From CAVQBJ01 sp963724405 (GTDB lineage Bacteria > Actinomycetota > Thermoleophilia > Solirubrobacterales > Solirubrobacteraceae): a DNA stretch of 64,000 bases. The translations under genes were made by a program, and so were the position numbers. The stretch is from positions 310,001-374,000 of the forward strand of contig CAVRUQ010000015.1 in the NCBI GenBank assembly GCA_963724405.1, read 5' to 3'. Below, piece by piece: positions 43,431 to 51,613 of the stretch (position 1 is the stretch's first letter; each line of letters starts with the position of its first letter). The notes below the pieces were generated by a model. It did not search any database, was not told the origin of the DNA, and saw only the letters and a program-made list of their open reading frames with translations.

Positions 43431-44624
43431 TCAGCGGACGCGACGCCGTCGATCGAGCGGTACGGGCTCGGGCGAGGGATACCCGGCGCGCTCGACCCCG
43501 ACGGCTTCGGGAGCAGGAATCGTGCCGGTGACGCGCGTGCCGCGGCCGGGAGCCGAGACGACCTCGAGGACCCCTCCGCCGGCGACGAGGCGATCGTGCA
43601 TGTTCGCGAGGCCGGCGCCGCGCTCGGTCTGCGACGCGTCGAAGCCACAACCGTCGTCGGCGACACTGAAGCGCAGCCAGCCGTCGTCGATCAGGGTCAC
43701 GACTATGTGTGTGGCTCCGATGGCGTGCTTGGCCGCGTTCTGGAGGGCCTCTCGGACGGAGAAGTAGACCGCGCCCTCGATCGACTGTGAGTACCGTCGC
43801 AGGCCCCGGACCTCGACGGTGACCGGCAGCGGGCCGATGCGCCCGGCGCTGCGCAGGGCGTCGCCCAGGCCATGGTCGGCGAGGACTGGCGGGCAGAGGC
43901 CGTGCGCCAGCTGACGGAGCTCGACCAGCGCCTCGTCGACATCCTCGTCCAGCGTCAGCAGCAGCTCGCCGGCGCGAGCCGGATCCGAGTCGAGCATCTC
44001 CCGCATGAGGCCGAGCCGTACTCGCATCGCCACCAGCCGTTGCTGGGCGCCATCGTGCAGGTCGCGCTCGATCCGCCGGCGCTCGTCCTCGACCGAGGCG
44101 CCGAGGCGGGCGCTCGCCTCCCGCAGCTCTTGCAGCGCGGACTCCAGCTCAACCGTCGAGCGGGCGGAAACGTCCGCGGCGGGGGCGCGCCATCGCGCCC
44201 GGCGATCGTCGCCGAGATCGTGCATCGCCACGACCGCACCCTGCAGCCGCCCGTCACGGTCGTGCACCGCACCGCCGTCGACACCGAGGAGTCGCGGAGC
44301 GCCGTCGCAGGCGCGGATGAGCACGCGCTCGCCGCGCAACCGGTCGCCGTGCAGCGCGCGGACGAGCGGCAGCTCGCCGGTCCCGATGGGCAGGCCCGTC
44401 GCGGGATGTGTATAGCGGTGGAACCGCTCGGCCCAGCGCGCCGGCGAGACGTCTGCGTCCGAGAGCCCATGGAGGGCACGGGCGCCGCGGTTGGAGACGA
44501 TCAGGTGGCGCTGGGAGTCGTAGGCGATCAAACCCTCGGCGGCGTTATCGAGTAGGGCGCTGGTCAGCCACGCGGGCCAGCTCTCCCCACCGGTGCTGCT
44601 GTCGACGAGGCGGGTCGACTCCAT
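43431..44624 (-). CDS. Sensor histidine kinase (NarL/DesK type, HisKA_3)
   Basis: A 397-residue soluble kinase using ATG 44624; the frame extends to 44714. Residues about 18-140 form a PAS sensor domain (LLDNAAEGLIAYDSQRHLIV). The dimerisation box is ERRRIERDLHDGAQQRLVAM with phospho-acceptor His190. The ATPase domain has the N box EALQNAAKHA, G1 DDGCGFD and G2 GAGLANMHDRL. There is no transmembrane helix, so it senses a cytoplasmic or membrane-diffusible signal. It is 108 bp downstream of a NarL-type response regulator on the same strand, its likely partner. Confidence 0.92.
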   Translation of the reverse strand: MESTRLVDSSTGGESWPAWLTSALLDNAAEGLIAYDSQRHLIVSNRGARALHGLSDADVSPARWAERFHRYTHPATGLPIGTGELPLVRALHGDRLRGERVLIRACDGAPRLLGVDGGAVHDRDGRLQGAVVAMHDLGDDRRARWRAPAADVSARSTVELESALQELREASARLGASVEDERRRIERDLHDGAQQRLVAMRVRLGLMREMLDSDPARAGELLLTLDEDVDEALVELRQLAHGLCPPVLADHGLGDALRSAGRIGPLPVTVEVRGLRRYSQSIEGAVYFSVREALQNAAKHAIGATHIVVTLIDDGWLRFSVADDGCGFDASQTERGAGLANMHDRLVAGGGVLEVVSAPGRGTRVTGTIPAPEAVGVERAGYPSPEPVPLDRRRRVR

Positions 44625-44732
44625 GGCCGGAGTGTCGCCGATCGCCGGGTAGGGCCATATCCGTGATAAACCCGCATCGGCCCGAGGTGGGATTACGGGG
44701 TGAGGGGTCGGCACTCCGCCCGGCCTCCGAGT

Positions 44733-45395
44733 CTAGGCGTCCTCTTCGGAGAGATAGACGAGCGTGGCCTTCACGCGGCGGCTCACGTCCTGCGCCTCCG
44801 GCAAGTCGAGCTTGGAGAAGATCGAGTTGATGTGCTTCTCGACGGCCCGCTTGGTCAGCACCAGCGACTCGGCGATCGCCGCGTTGCTCTTGCCCTCGGC
44901 GATCTCGGCGAGCAACTGACGCTCCCGTGGGGTGAGCTCGGCGAGCGGCGACCGGGCGGCGCGTGCGCGCGCCTCGATGAGCACGTCGACGACCTCGGGG
45001 TCGATCACCGAGCCGCCCCGGGCCACGGCTCTGATCGCGCGGATGAGCTCGTCGCGATCGCGGATCCGCTCCTTCAGCAGGTACGCGCGCCGACTCGACC
45101 CCTGCTCGAGCAGGGCCAGGGCGTACGCCGGCTCGGCGTACTGGCTGAGCACCACGACGCCGACGTCGGGATCGGTCTCGCGCAGGCTTCGGGCGATGCG
45201 CATGCCCTCGTCGCGCCCGGACGGGGGCATGCGGATATCGGTGACGATGACATGCGGCGGCGTGTCCGTGATCGCCCGGGCGAGCTCGGTCCCGTCGGAG
45301 CACACGGCGACGAGGTCGATGTCCGGCTCCGAGCGCAGCGCGACCGTGAGGCTCTCGCGAATGAGGTACGCATCGTCGGCGACGATGACCCTGAT
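44733..45395 (-). CDS. LuxR/NarL-type response regulator; start codon unclear
   Basis: A receiver plus HTH regulator of about 215 residues. The REC domain begins IRVIVADDAYLIRESL, has the phospho-acceptor Asp in VIVTDIRMPP and the Lys in AYLLKERI. The LuxR HTH is ELTPRERQLLAEIAEGKSN then AAIAESLVLTKRAVEKHINS, with NSIFSKL after. Oddly, the frame upstream of the REC domain has no ATG, GTG or TTG: the first canonical start (GTG 45305) would cut off the acidic pocket. I mark ATC 45395 as a placeholder; initiation at a rare codon, a programmed shift or a sequence error are all possible. It precedes its histidine kinase. Confidence 0.8.
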   Translation of the reverse strand: MRVIVADDAYLIRESLTVALRSEPDIDLVAVCSDGTELARAITDTPPHVIVTDIRMPPSGRDEGMRIARSLRETDPDVGVVVLSQYAEPAYALALLEQGSSRRAYLLKERIRDRDELIRAIRAVARGGSVIDPEVVDVLIEARARAARSPLAELTPRERQLLAEIAEGKSNAAIAESLVLTKRAVEKHINSIFSKLDLPEAQDVSRRVKATLVYLSEEDA

Positions 45396-45609
45396 GGGTC
45401 CCGCGTCGTCCCCGCTGTTGCCGTTGTCTGCGCTGGCGGCCGTGATACCGCAACGTCCTCTGCATGTGCGTCGGGGGCCCCGCCCTTCACGGTTCCCGCT
45501 GCGGCGATCATAGTGGGGCCGGGCCGTGGGCGGACGCCGACGCTCCGGCGGGGCGCGGGCCGGCGCGGCGCTCCGTCGCCGGCGTCAGTCCCGCGCAACG
45601 TCGTGCCGG

Positions 45610-46107
45610 CTACGCGCTCGCCGGCTCCCCGTGGAGCGCGTCCTGCAGCTCGTGCTGCGCCTGCTCGGACAGCGACGACTTCAGGACGGTGCCCCCGTAC
45701 TTGCTGAGCGCCGCGACGGCCTTGTCCGGCGTCACCTTCTCGACGATCACGAACAGGGCCGAGGTTCCGGGCTTCACCATGTCCCGCACTTGCTGCTCGA
45801 ACTCCTTGTCGATCCCCGTCTTCTCCACCTTGCCCATCAGCGCGCCGAGGCCGGCGCCGACGGCGAGCCCGAACACCGGGACGAAGAACAGGACGCCGAA
45901 CAACAACCCCCAGAACATACCCCAGGTAGCTCCCGCCCCGACTGGATGATGGTTGGTGGTGACGTGATACTTGCCGTCCTCGTCGCGCACGATGACCGCG
46001 ACCGCGTCCGGCTCGATGATCAGGTCCTGCGACAGACGGTAGACCTCCTCCGCGGCCGCGGCGGCGGTGGTCTTGTCGTCGTAGCCGATGGCGATCAGGT
46101 CAGCCAT
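45610..46107 (-). CDS. DUF1269 membrane protein
   Basis: A 165-residue protein starting at ATG 46107 with AAGGAGGAACC upstream. The N-terminal domain (MADLIAIGYDDKTTAAAAAE) and the central glycine-rich hairpin of two transmembrane helices (MFWGLLFGVLFFVPVFGLAV and on) are typical, followed by VRDMVKPGTSALFVIVEKV and a helical tail. DUF1269 proteins are small membrane proteins of unknown role that are common in actinobacteria. It is monocistronic, upstream of the two-component genes on the same strand. A paralogue lies at 42717. Confidence 0.88.
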   Translation of the reverse strand: MADLIAIGYDDKTTAAAAAEEVYRLSQDLIIEPDAVAVIVRDEDGKYHVTTNHHPVGAGATWGMFWGLLFGVLFFVPVFGLAVGAGLGALMGKVEKTGIDKEFEQQVRDMVKPGTSALFVIVEKVTPDKAVAALSKYGGTVLKSSLSEQAQHELQDALHGEPASA

Positions 46108-46325
46108 GGTTCCTTCCTCCTTGCTCGGGCGATGTGCCGCGCGGCCCGACCGCACGGCGTCGACGCTCACGCTAGGTGCGTCGTGGGGGGCGCGGCATCA
46201 TCCGAAACAGGTGGTCCGGGGGCGGAGAGGCCGCGTCTCGACGGCCCGCCATCCGCCGGGCGCCATTGCGTCGCGGGCCCCGCGCGGCGGAATCACGACG
46301 GCGCCGCCTGTAGGACACTTCCCCG

Positions 46326-47042
46326 ATGACCGAGACCGCCGTCGCCGAACCGGGGTTCACCGGCTTTCCGCCCAAGACGTTCACCTGGTTCGCCGGCCTG
46401 GCGGCCGACAACTCCAAGCGGTACTTCACCGCCGAGCGCGCTACGTACGAACATGCGGTCCGGGGAGCGCTGGAGTCGATGCTCGAGGAGCTCGCCGACC
46501 AGCTCGGGGGCCACGTGAAGATGTTCCGCCAGCAGCGCGACCTGCGGTTCTCGCCCGACAAGTCGCCGTACAAGACCGAGACGTACGGTCTGATCCTCGA
46601 TCGCCCCGACAGCCTTGCCGGCCTGTACGCGCAACTGTCGGCCACCGGGCTGTTCGCCGGCACCGGGTACCACGCGCTGGCCGCCGATCAGCTCACGCGT
46701 TTTCGCGCGGCCGTCGCCGACGACACGACAGGCCCCGAGCTCGAGAGCGCGATCGAGATCGCTGAGGCGGCCGGGCTCGAGCGTTTCCGCGCGACGTTGA
46801 AGTCCGCACCCCGCGGCTACGAACGCGAACATCCGCGAATCGGGCTGCTGCGCCACACCTCGCTCGTGGCGGGCGGCCGCCTGGAGCCCGGACGCGACGG
46901 CATCGGACGCGAGGCGGCCCTCGACCACGCGCGAAGCGCGTGGGCCGCGTGCGCCGCGCTCAACGCGTGGCTCGACCGCAACGTCGGAGCGAGCGAGCTC
47001 CTGCCGGCCCCGCCTGGCCGCCGGCCGCCGCGCACGCGCTGA
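46326..47042 (+). CDS. DUF2461 family protein
   Basis: A 238-residue protein with the family's recognisable blocks: FPPKTFTWFAGLAADNSKRYF, DLRFSPDKSPYKTETYG (the most conserved stretch), GTGYHALAADQLTRFR and APRGYEREHPRI. DUF2461 (TIGR02453) has no established biochemical role. The C-terminal ~15 residues are a basic, proline-rich tail. It is monocistronic with divergent DUF1269. Confidence 0.9.
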   Translation: MTETAVAEPGFTGFPPKTFTWFAGLAADNSKRYFTAERATYEHAVRGALESMLEELADQLGGHVKMFRQQRDLRFSPDKSPYKTETYGLILDRPDSLAGLYAQLSATGLFAGTGYHALAADQLTRFRAAVADDTTGPELESAIEIAEAAGLERFRATLKSAPRGYEREHPRIGLLRHTSLVAGGRLEPGRDGIGREAALDHARSAWAACAALNAWLDRNVGASELLPAPPGRRPPRTR

Positions 47043-47102
47043 GCGGGCGCCCGGCGACGAGGATTCAGGCGGGCGCCGCACGTGGGCGATACTGAACCGC
47101 CC

Positions 47103-47852
47103 ATGCGAGTTCGCCCGTTCGCCGTGTTCGGCGCCGCCGTGCTGTCGGTCGCGATCGCGGCGGCGAGCGCCGGCGCGCTCAGCCCGGCGCGGCTGCCGCC
47201 GGACCTCCGGCGCCTGCTCGCCGAGGCCCGGCACCTGCGCGTGACGAGCTTCCTCGTCGACCAGTCGGTGATCGAGACGCGCACGCCGAACGGTGTGCCG
47301 TTGAGCCGCCTGACCGAGCGGGGCAGCCTGTCGCCGCCGCGGTATGCGCTGAGCTCGTCGGTCGCCGGTCACCCGGAGTTCTTCCGCTATGTCGGTTCCT
47401 ACGCGTACGGCACGGCGCCCGGGCTGGCCCGCATCGACGGCGGCCATAAGTGGGTGCGGGTCAGGTTGGGCAACCTCGCCGGGGGCCGCGGCAACGTCAC
47501 CGGGCTGATCCGCTCCCTCCTGAGCAACCTTGCCAGCGTGGTGCTGCCGCCGGCGACCAGCGTGCAGGAGCTCGGGCCGGCAACGCTCGGCGGACAGGCC
47601 GTGAGCGAGTTCCTCGTGAGCACGATGTCGCCGCCGGTGAGCACGACACGGGTCTTCCTGCGGCCCGACGGCCTGCCGGTCCGCACCGTCGAGACGGTGG
47701 GCGATCGGGTCACCACGACCGACACGTCGACCACGGCGCCCGTCGTCGTGCGCGTGCCGCCTCGGCGCGAGACGGTCGACGAGTCCCGTCTGAGCCCCGC
47801 GCAGCAGCAGCGTGTCAACCTTGTGCTCGCGGCTCCCCCCGGGCTGCAGTAG
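47103..47852 (+). CDS. Secreted protein, possibly LolA/LppX-like fold
   Basis: A 249-residue exported protein using ATG 47103; an in-frame ATG lies 21 bp upstream. Residues 1-26 are a signal peptide. The mature part alternates beta strands with a helical N-terminal segment (LPPDLRRLLAEARHLRV) and has VFLRPDGLPVRTVETV near the C-terminus, which resembles lipid-carrier beta-sheets such as LppX/LprG/LolA, but without a lipobox. This is an impression, not an assignment. A strong palindromic terminator follows directly. Confidence 0.65.
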   Translation: MRVRPFAVFGAAVLSVAIAAASAGALSPARLPPDLRRLLAEARHLRVTSFLVDQSVIETRTPNGVPLSRLTERGSLSPPRYALSSSVAGHPEFFRYVGSYAYGTAPGLARIDGGHKWVRVRLGNLAGGRGNVTGLIRSLLSNLASVVLPPATSVQELGPATLGGQAVSEFLVSTMSPPVSTTRVFLRPDGLPVRTVETVGDRVTTTDTSTTAPVVVRVPPRRETVDESRLSPAQQQRVNLVLAAPPGLQ

Positions 47853-47853
47853 G

Positions 47854-47879
47854 GGGCTCGGCCGATATCGGCCGAGCCC
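47854..47879 (+). terminator. Perfect 26-bp palindromic terminator
   Basis: GGGCTCGGCCGAT / ATCGGCCGAGCCC, a 13-bp perfect stem that begins 2 bp after the stop at 47852. There is no T tract. Confidence 0.75.
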
Positions 47880-47961
47880 GCGCCTCAGCGCGAGCGACCA
47901 GGGTTGCCCGCCTGGATCCACACACCGCACAGCTCGCTCGCTGTGGGAAAGACGAGGGACG

Positions 47962-48222
47962 ATGCCGACACTGCTCGTATTCCACGAGGTCAACGATGTC
48001 GATCAATGGCTCAGCTCACCGAAGCGCGAGGAGTTCTTCGGGCCGCTGGGCATGACGGCGCGAACCTTCACCGACCCGCAGGGTTCAAATCGCGTCGGGC
48101 TGATCGTCGACGTGCCGGACCTGGCCGCCTGGGAGGCGGCCATTCAGTCCCAGCCCGGACTCGACGCGATGCAGTTCGACGGCGTTCGCCCGGAGACCGT
48201 GATCGGGCTCACCGAGGCGTAG
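47962..48222 (+). CDS. Small protein with ferredoxin-like (ABM-like) appearance
   Basis: An 86-residue protein starting at ATG 47962 behind GAGGGACG. The order strand-helix-strand-strand-helix-strand (LLVFHEVNDVDQWL, FTDPQGSNRVGLIVDVPDLA, then AMQFDGVRPETVIGL) resembles the antibiotic-biosynthesis-monooxygenase/dimeric alpha-beta barrel fold, without the residues that would define activity. No operon partner. Treat as hypothetical. Confidence 0.65.
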   Translation: MPTLLVFHEVNDVDQWLSSPKREEFFGPLGMTARTFTDPQGSNRVGLIVDVPDLAAWEAAIQSQPGLDAMQFDGVRPETVIGLTEA

Positions 48223-48382
48223 CGCTGGGGGCGATCCCCCGCCGTCGAGGGACCCCCGGATCCGCGTGGGTCCCGCTCGCGTCGGGCGGGCGCGCAGCGC
48301 ACGGGGGCGTTGACCGCGGGCCTCGGGGTGCGACTTCGTCCGGCCGAGCGTCAAGGGCCGACTGCCGGACGCCGATATCTGG

Positions 48383-49081
48383 GTGATGTCGCGCTGGACA
48401 CTCCCGATGGCCGCGCTCCTTGCCGTCGCGGGGATAGCGGTCGCGCTCAGGGGGTTCAGCGGCATGGCGGCGCCGCCGGCAGCGAGCGTGTCACCGGCGA
48501 CGATCCAGCGCGCCGAGGGCTCGGTCGTCAGGGTACGGTGCACGAACGCGGACATGAACGCCGATCTGCTGTCGGCGGCTCTCGGCACGGGCTTCGTGAC
48601 GCGAGGCGGAATCGTCACGGCGTCCCATGTCATCTCGATCTGCGCCAACTCGGGACCCGGCAGCGTGAGCGCAGGACCGTTCGTCGTGAGCGTCAGCGCA
48701 GACGACCCGACCCACGACCTCGCGCTCATGCGGCTCGGGCCCGCCGCCACGGCACCGCCGCTGCCGCTCGCGGCCGGGCTTCCATCGGCCGGCGAGCAAC
48801 TGGAGCTCATCGGCTCGCCGGGTGATCAGTTGGGAGCCGCCCTGGAGCCGATCGACGGCACGGTGATCGCGACGGGCGCGACGGTCACGCTGTACTCCGA
48901 GACCGGGGCGAGCGAGACGCTGACGGACACGATCGTCGTCGCGGCAAACGGGGTCGCCCACGGCGACAGCGGCGGACCGGCGGTCAACGCGGCGGGCGAG
49001 GTGGTCGGCGTGATCGAGGGCGGCGACGCTGACCGCGCGTATCTCACGCCGGCCTCCAACGTGGCGTCCGTGATCGGCTGA
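48383..49081 (+). CDS. Trypsin-like serine protease, exported
   Basis: A 232-residue protein beginning GTG 48383 (or ATG 48386) with an N-terminal signal peptide or membrane anchor (residues 5-28). The catalytic triad is visible: His in GIVTASHVI, Asp in DPTHDLALMRL and Ser in AHGDSGGPAVNA. No PDZ domain follows, unlike DegP/HtrA. It should act outside the membrane on unknown substrates. Located 25 bp upstream of the LigD-type polymerase gene but with an unrelated role. Confidence 0.88.
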   Translation: MMSRWTLPMAALLAVAGIAVALRGFSGMAAPPAASVSPATIQRAEGSVVRVRCTNADMNADLLSAALGTGFVTRGGIVTASHVISICANSGPGSVSAGPFVVSVSADDPTHDLALMRLGPAATAPPLPLAAGLPSAGEQLELIGSPGDQLGAALEPIDGTVIATGATVTLYSETGASETLTDTIVVAANGVAHGDSGGPAVNAAGEVVGVIEGGDADRAYLTPASNVASVIG

Positions 49082-49106
49082 TCGGAGCCTGCCACGATTC
49101 CACGGG

Positions 49107-50072
49107 ATGGCGCGCAGGGCTGAAACGGACGAGGCGGTGGAACTCACCGTCGGCGCGCGCAGCGTGCGAATCTCGAGCCCGGAGCGGGTCTACTTCTCGG
49201 CGCGCGGCGAGACCAAGCTCGACCTCGCGCGCTACTACATCAGCGTGGGCGACGGGATCGTCCGCGCACTACGCGAGCGACCGTGCATGCTGCACCGCTT
49301 CCCGCGCGGCGTGGGTGGGGAGAAGGTCCACCAGAAGCGAGTGCCGAGCGGAGCGCCGCCGTGGATCGACACCGTGCGGGTCGACTTCCCGTCCGGCCGC
49401 CACGCCGACGAGCTGTGCGTGACCGAGCTCGCAAGCGTGATCTGGGCGGTGCAGATGTCGACGGTCGAGTTCCATCCCTGGAACTCACGCCGCGCCGAGA
49501 TCGAGCGCCCCGACGAATGGCGGATCGACATCGACCCGATGCCAAACTGCCCGCTGGCTCGGGTGCGGCGCGTGGCCAGGGTCGCCGAGGAGCTGCTGGA
49601 CGAGTTGGGCGCCATCGGCTGGCCCAAGACGTCGGGCGGGGCGGGTCTGCATATCTATGTCCGCATCGAGCCCCGATGGACCTTTGCCGAGGTGCGACGC
49701 GCCGCGCTCGCCTTCGCCCGTGAGGTTGAGCGGCGCGCCCCCGCCGACGCGACCACCACGTGGTGGCGCAAGGACCGGGATCCCGACAAGGCCTTCGTCG
49801 ACTACAACCAGAATGCGCGCGACCACACGATCGCCAGCGCGTACTCGGTGCGCGGTGTCATCGACGGGACGGTATCGACGCCGATCGCCTGGGACGAGCT
49901 CGATGACGTCAACCCGCACGAGCTCACGATCGCCACCGTTCCGGCCCGCTTCGCGAGGCTGGGCGATTTGCACGCGGGGATCGACGACGACGCCTTCGCG
50001 CTGGAGCCGCTGCTCGAATGGGCCGAGCGCGACGATCTCGAGGTCGCCGCGAGGCCTGACGGCCCGGGATGA
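49107..50072 (+). CDS. Stand-alone LigD-type polymerase/primase (AEP family)
   Basis: A 321-residue archaeo-eukaryotic-primase-like polymerase. Catalytic acids are in IDIDP (Asp141, Asp143) and VDYNQN (Asp232), and the nucleotide-binding SGGAGLHIY lies at 176-184. This is the polymerase module of NHEJ ligase D, which fills gaps and adds ribonucleotides at double-strand breaks. Here it is a separate gene with no ligase or phosphoesterase domain, and no Ku gene is in the window. Such split LigD polymerases are known in actinobacteria. It is monocistronic or loosely linked to the upstream protease. Confidence 0.9.
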   Translation: MARRAETDEAVELTVGARSVRISSPERVYFSARGETKLDLARYYISVGDGIVRALRERPCMLHRFPRGVGGEKVHQKRVPSGAPPWIDTVRVDFPSGRHADELCVTELASVIWAVQMSTVEFHPWNSRRAEIERPDEWRIDIDPMPNCPLARVRRVARVAEELLDELGAIGWPKTSGGAGLHIYVRIEPRWTFAEVRRAALAFAREVERRAPADATTTWWRKDRDPDKAFVDYNQNARDHTIASAYSVRGVIDGTVSTPIAWDELDDVNPHELTIATVPARFARLGDLHAGIDDDAFALEPLLEWAERDDLEVAARPDGPG

Positions 50073-50162
50073 AAGAACGGCCCGGCCCGGGCCGTTGCTC
50101 GTTCGGAGACGAGCACGGCGAGCGCGGCGAGCAATCAAAAACTGGTGACTGGAGGCTCCGGC

Positions 50163-50918
50163 ATGGGCAAGGCCAAGTGGGTTGCGGGGCTGATTTCGGC
50201 CTTCCTGTTGTGGGGAGCCGCGCCGGCGGTTGCGAACATCCTGCCAGTGGGCCAGTGGGATCTCAACGAGGGCACGGGCACCGTGGCTCACAACGATTCC
50301 GCCCTCAGTGGCGACGGGGTCCTGGCGGGCAGCGTCGGATGGGCCGCCGGGCGGTTTCGGAGCGGCCTGACGTTTGCCGGCACCACCGGTGCCGTGCAGG
50401 TGCCTGACAGCACGGCGCTCGAGGGCGCCAACGTCACCGTGAGCGCCTGGGTGCAGAGCACCGGCAGCCCGGGCTACTACCGGTACGTCGTGGCCAAGGG
50501 CGGGAATGGCTGTTGCACCGGATCGTATGGCCTGTACACCGGCTCGGCCGGCGGTCTGGAGTTCTACGTAGCGTCGAGCCAGACGACGTACGTCGTCTCA
50601 CCGGATGCGGGCCTTGGCGTGTGGGATGGGAAATGGCACAACGTGATCGGGACGTTCGACGGCGCGTCGGTCCGTCTCTACGTCGACGGCCAGCAGGTGG
50701 GGTCGGGAATCCCCGACACCGCTCCAATCCAGTACGGCCTCCCCACGAGCAACGATCTCGCGATCGGCAACTATCCCTGGTGCCCGGGCCTCGGGTTCGC
50801 CGGAGGCATCGACGAGGTCAAGGTGTTCAACCGGGCTCTCGGACCAACCGAGATCGGCGCGACCTACCTCCTGTCGCAGCGGCTCCCCGTCGAAGCACCG
50901 TTCGATCTCATTCTCTGA
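50163..50918 (+). CDS. Secreted LamG/concanavalin-like lectin domain protein
   Basis: A 251-residue exported protein starting at ATG 50163 (MGKAKW) after a signal peptide ending in AVA near residue 24. The rest is one LamG_3-type jelly-roll domain: VGQWDLNEGTGT, VSAWVQSTGSPGYYRYV, WHNVIGTFDGASVRLYVDG and GGIDEVKVFNRALGPTEI, all hallmark strands. Two adjacent Cys (NGCCTG) and a later Cys (YPWCPG) may be bridged. It probably binds a polysaccharide or protein; the ligand is unknown. It resembles the LamG domain of the 1269-residue gene downstream, suggesting duplication. Confidence 0.88.
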   Translation: MGKAKWVAGLISAFLLWGAAPAVANILPVGQWDLNEGTGTVAHNDSALSGDGVLAGSVGWAAGRFRSGLTFAGTTGAVQVPDSTALEGANVTVSAWVQSTGSPGYYRYVVAKGGNGCCTGSYGLYTGSAGGLEFYVASSQTTYVVSPDAGLGVWDGKWHNVIGTFDGASVRLYVDGQQVGSGIPDTAPIQYGLPTSNDLAIGNYPWCPGLGFAGGIDEVKVFNRALGPTEIGATYLLSQRLPVEAPFDLIL

Positions 50919-50983
50919 ATCTCCGCCCGCGCCGGGGTGTTGACCCAAATGCGGCAGTCCGGCGGGGCCGGTAGTTTGACGGG

Positions 50984-51346
50984 ATGAAGACCATACGGGG
51001 TAGTCTCAGCCTGGCGGCCACCGTGCTGCTTTTGTTGGGCGCGTTCGCCGTCTCGGCCGGCGCCTCCACCAGCAAGCCGAAGTACCCGCCGTGCACCAAG
51101 AAGGCGCTCAGCGCCGGCCTCAAGCGCGGATCAGCGCAGCCGAAGAACGCGAAATTCGAGGGGTCGTTCGGCTGCGCCGGCGGCTGGGCGTACTCGGGCA
51201 TCGTGGTCGGCGGCAAGAACGGCTTCGACGCGATCGCCGTCTACAAGGCCGAGAAGGGCGTGTGGGTGGCCGTCGACCGGGCCAAGCCCTGCCGGACGCA
51301 CGCGATCCCGAAGAAGATCTACCGGGGCGCTTGCACCACCAGCTGA
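50984..51346 (+). CDS. Small secreted cysteine-containing protein
   Basis: A 120-residue exported protein: signal peptide (1-28), then a mature domain of ~92 residues with four Cys (PPCTKK, SFGCAG, KPCRT, GACTTS), compatible with two disulfides. No known motif. It starts 66 bp after the LamG gene and may be co-transcribed. A similar small secreted family is common in actinobacteria, with unknown role. Confidence 0.7.
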   Translation: MKTIRGSLSLAATVLLLLGAFAVSAGASTSKPKYPPCTKKALSAGLKRGSAQPKNAKFEGSFGCAGGWAYSGIVVGGKNGFDAIAVYKAEKGVWVAVDRAKPCRTHAIPKKIYRGACTTS

Positions 51347-51613
51347 CACTCATATCAGCCGCCATCGCGCGATCGCCTTAGCGTCGCCATCGGGATCGTC
51401 CCGAACCCCGCTCGGCCGGCGATCGGGTTCGTGGCGAAGCAGTCGTCGGCCGTAGTGCCGACGGCCGATCTCGGTGACTCCTTCGCAGTCGGGGCGGCGG
51501 ATTGTCGATGCGTCGGCTGAGTCATCGCTGGCGCCTCCGTCGTGCTCGTCCGGGGCAACGCCGCCTCGCGCGTCGATAGTGCCGCATGGGGTGCGGTGTG
51601 AAATGCTTCCGCC

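Noticed and set aside
44545..45465. A 306-codon minus-strand frame starting at ATG 45465
   Set aside because: It overlaps the response regulator in another frame and is arginine/glycine-rich; only the +1 frame shows REC and HTH motifs.
46293..47993. A 566-codon minus-strand frame opposite DUF2461 and the secreted protein
   Set aside because: Antisense shadow: the plus-strand genes have domain motifs, a signal peptide and a terminator.
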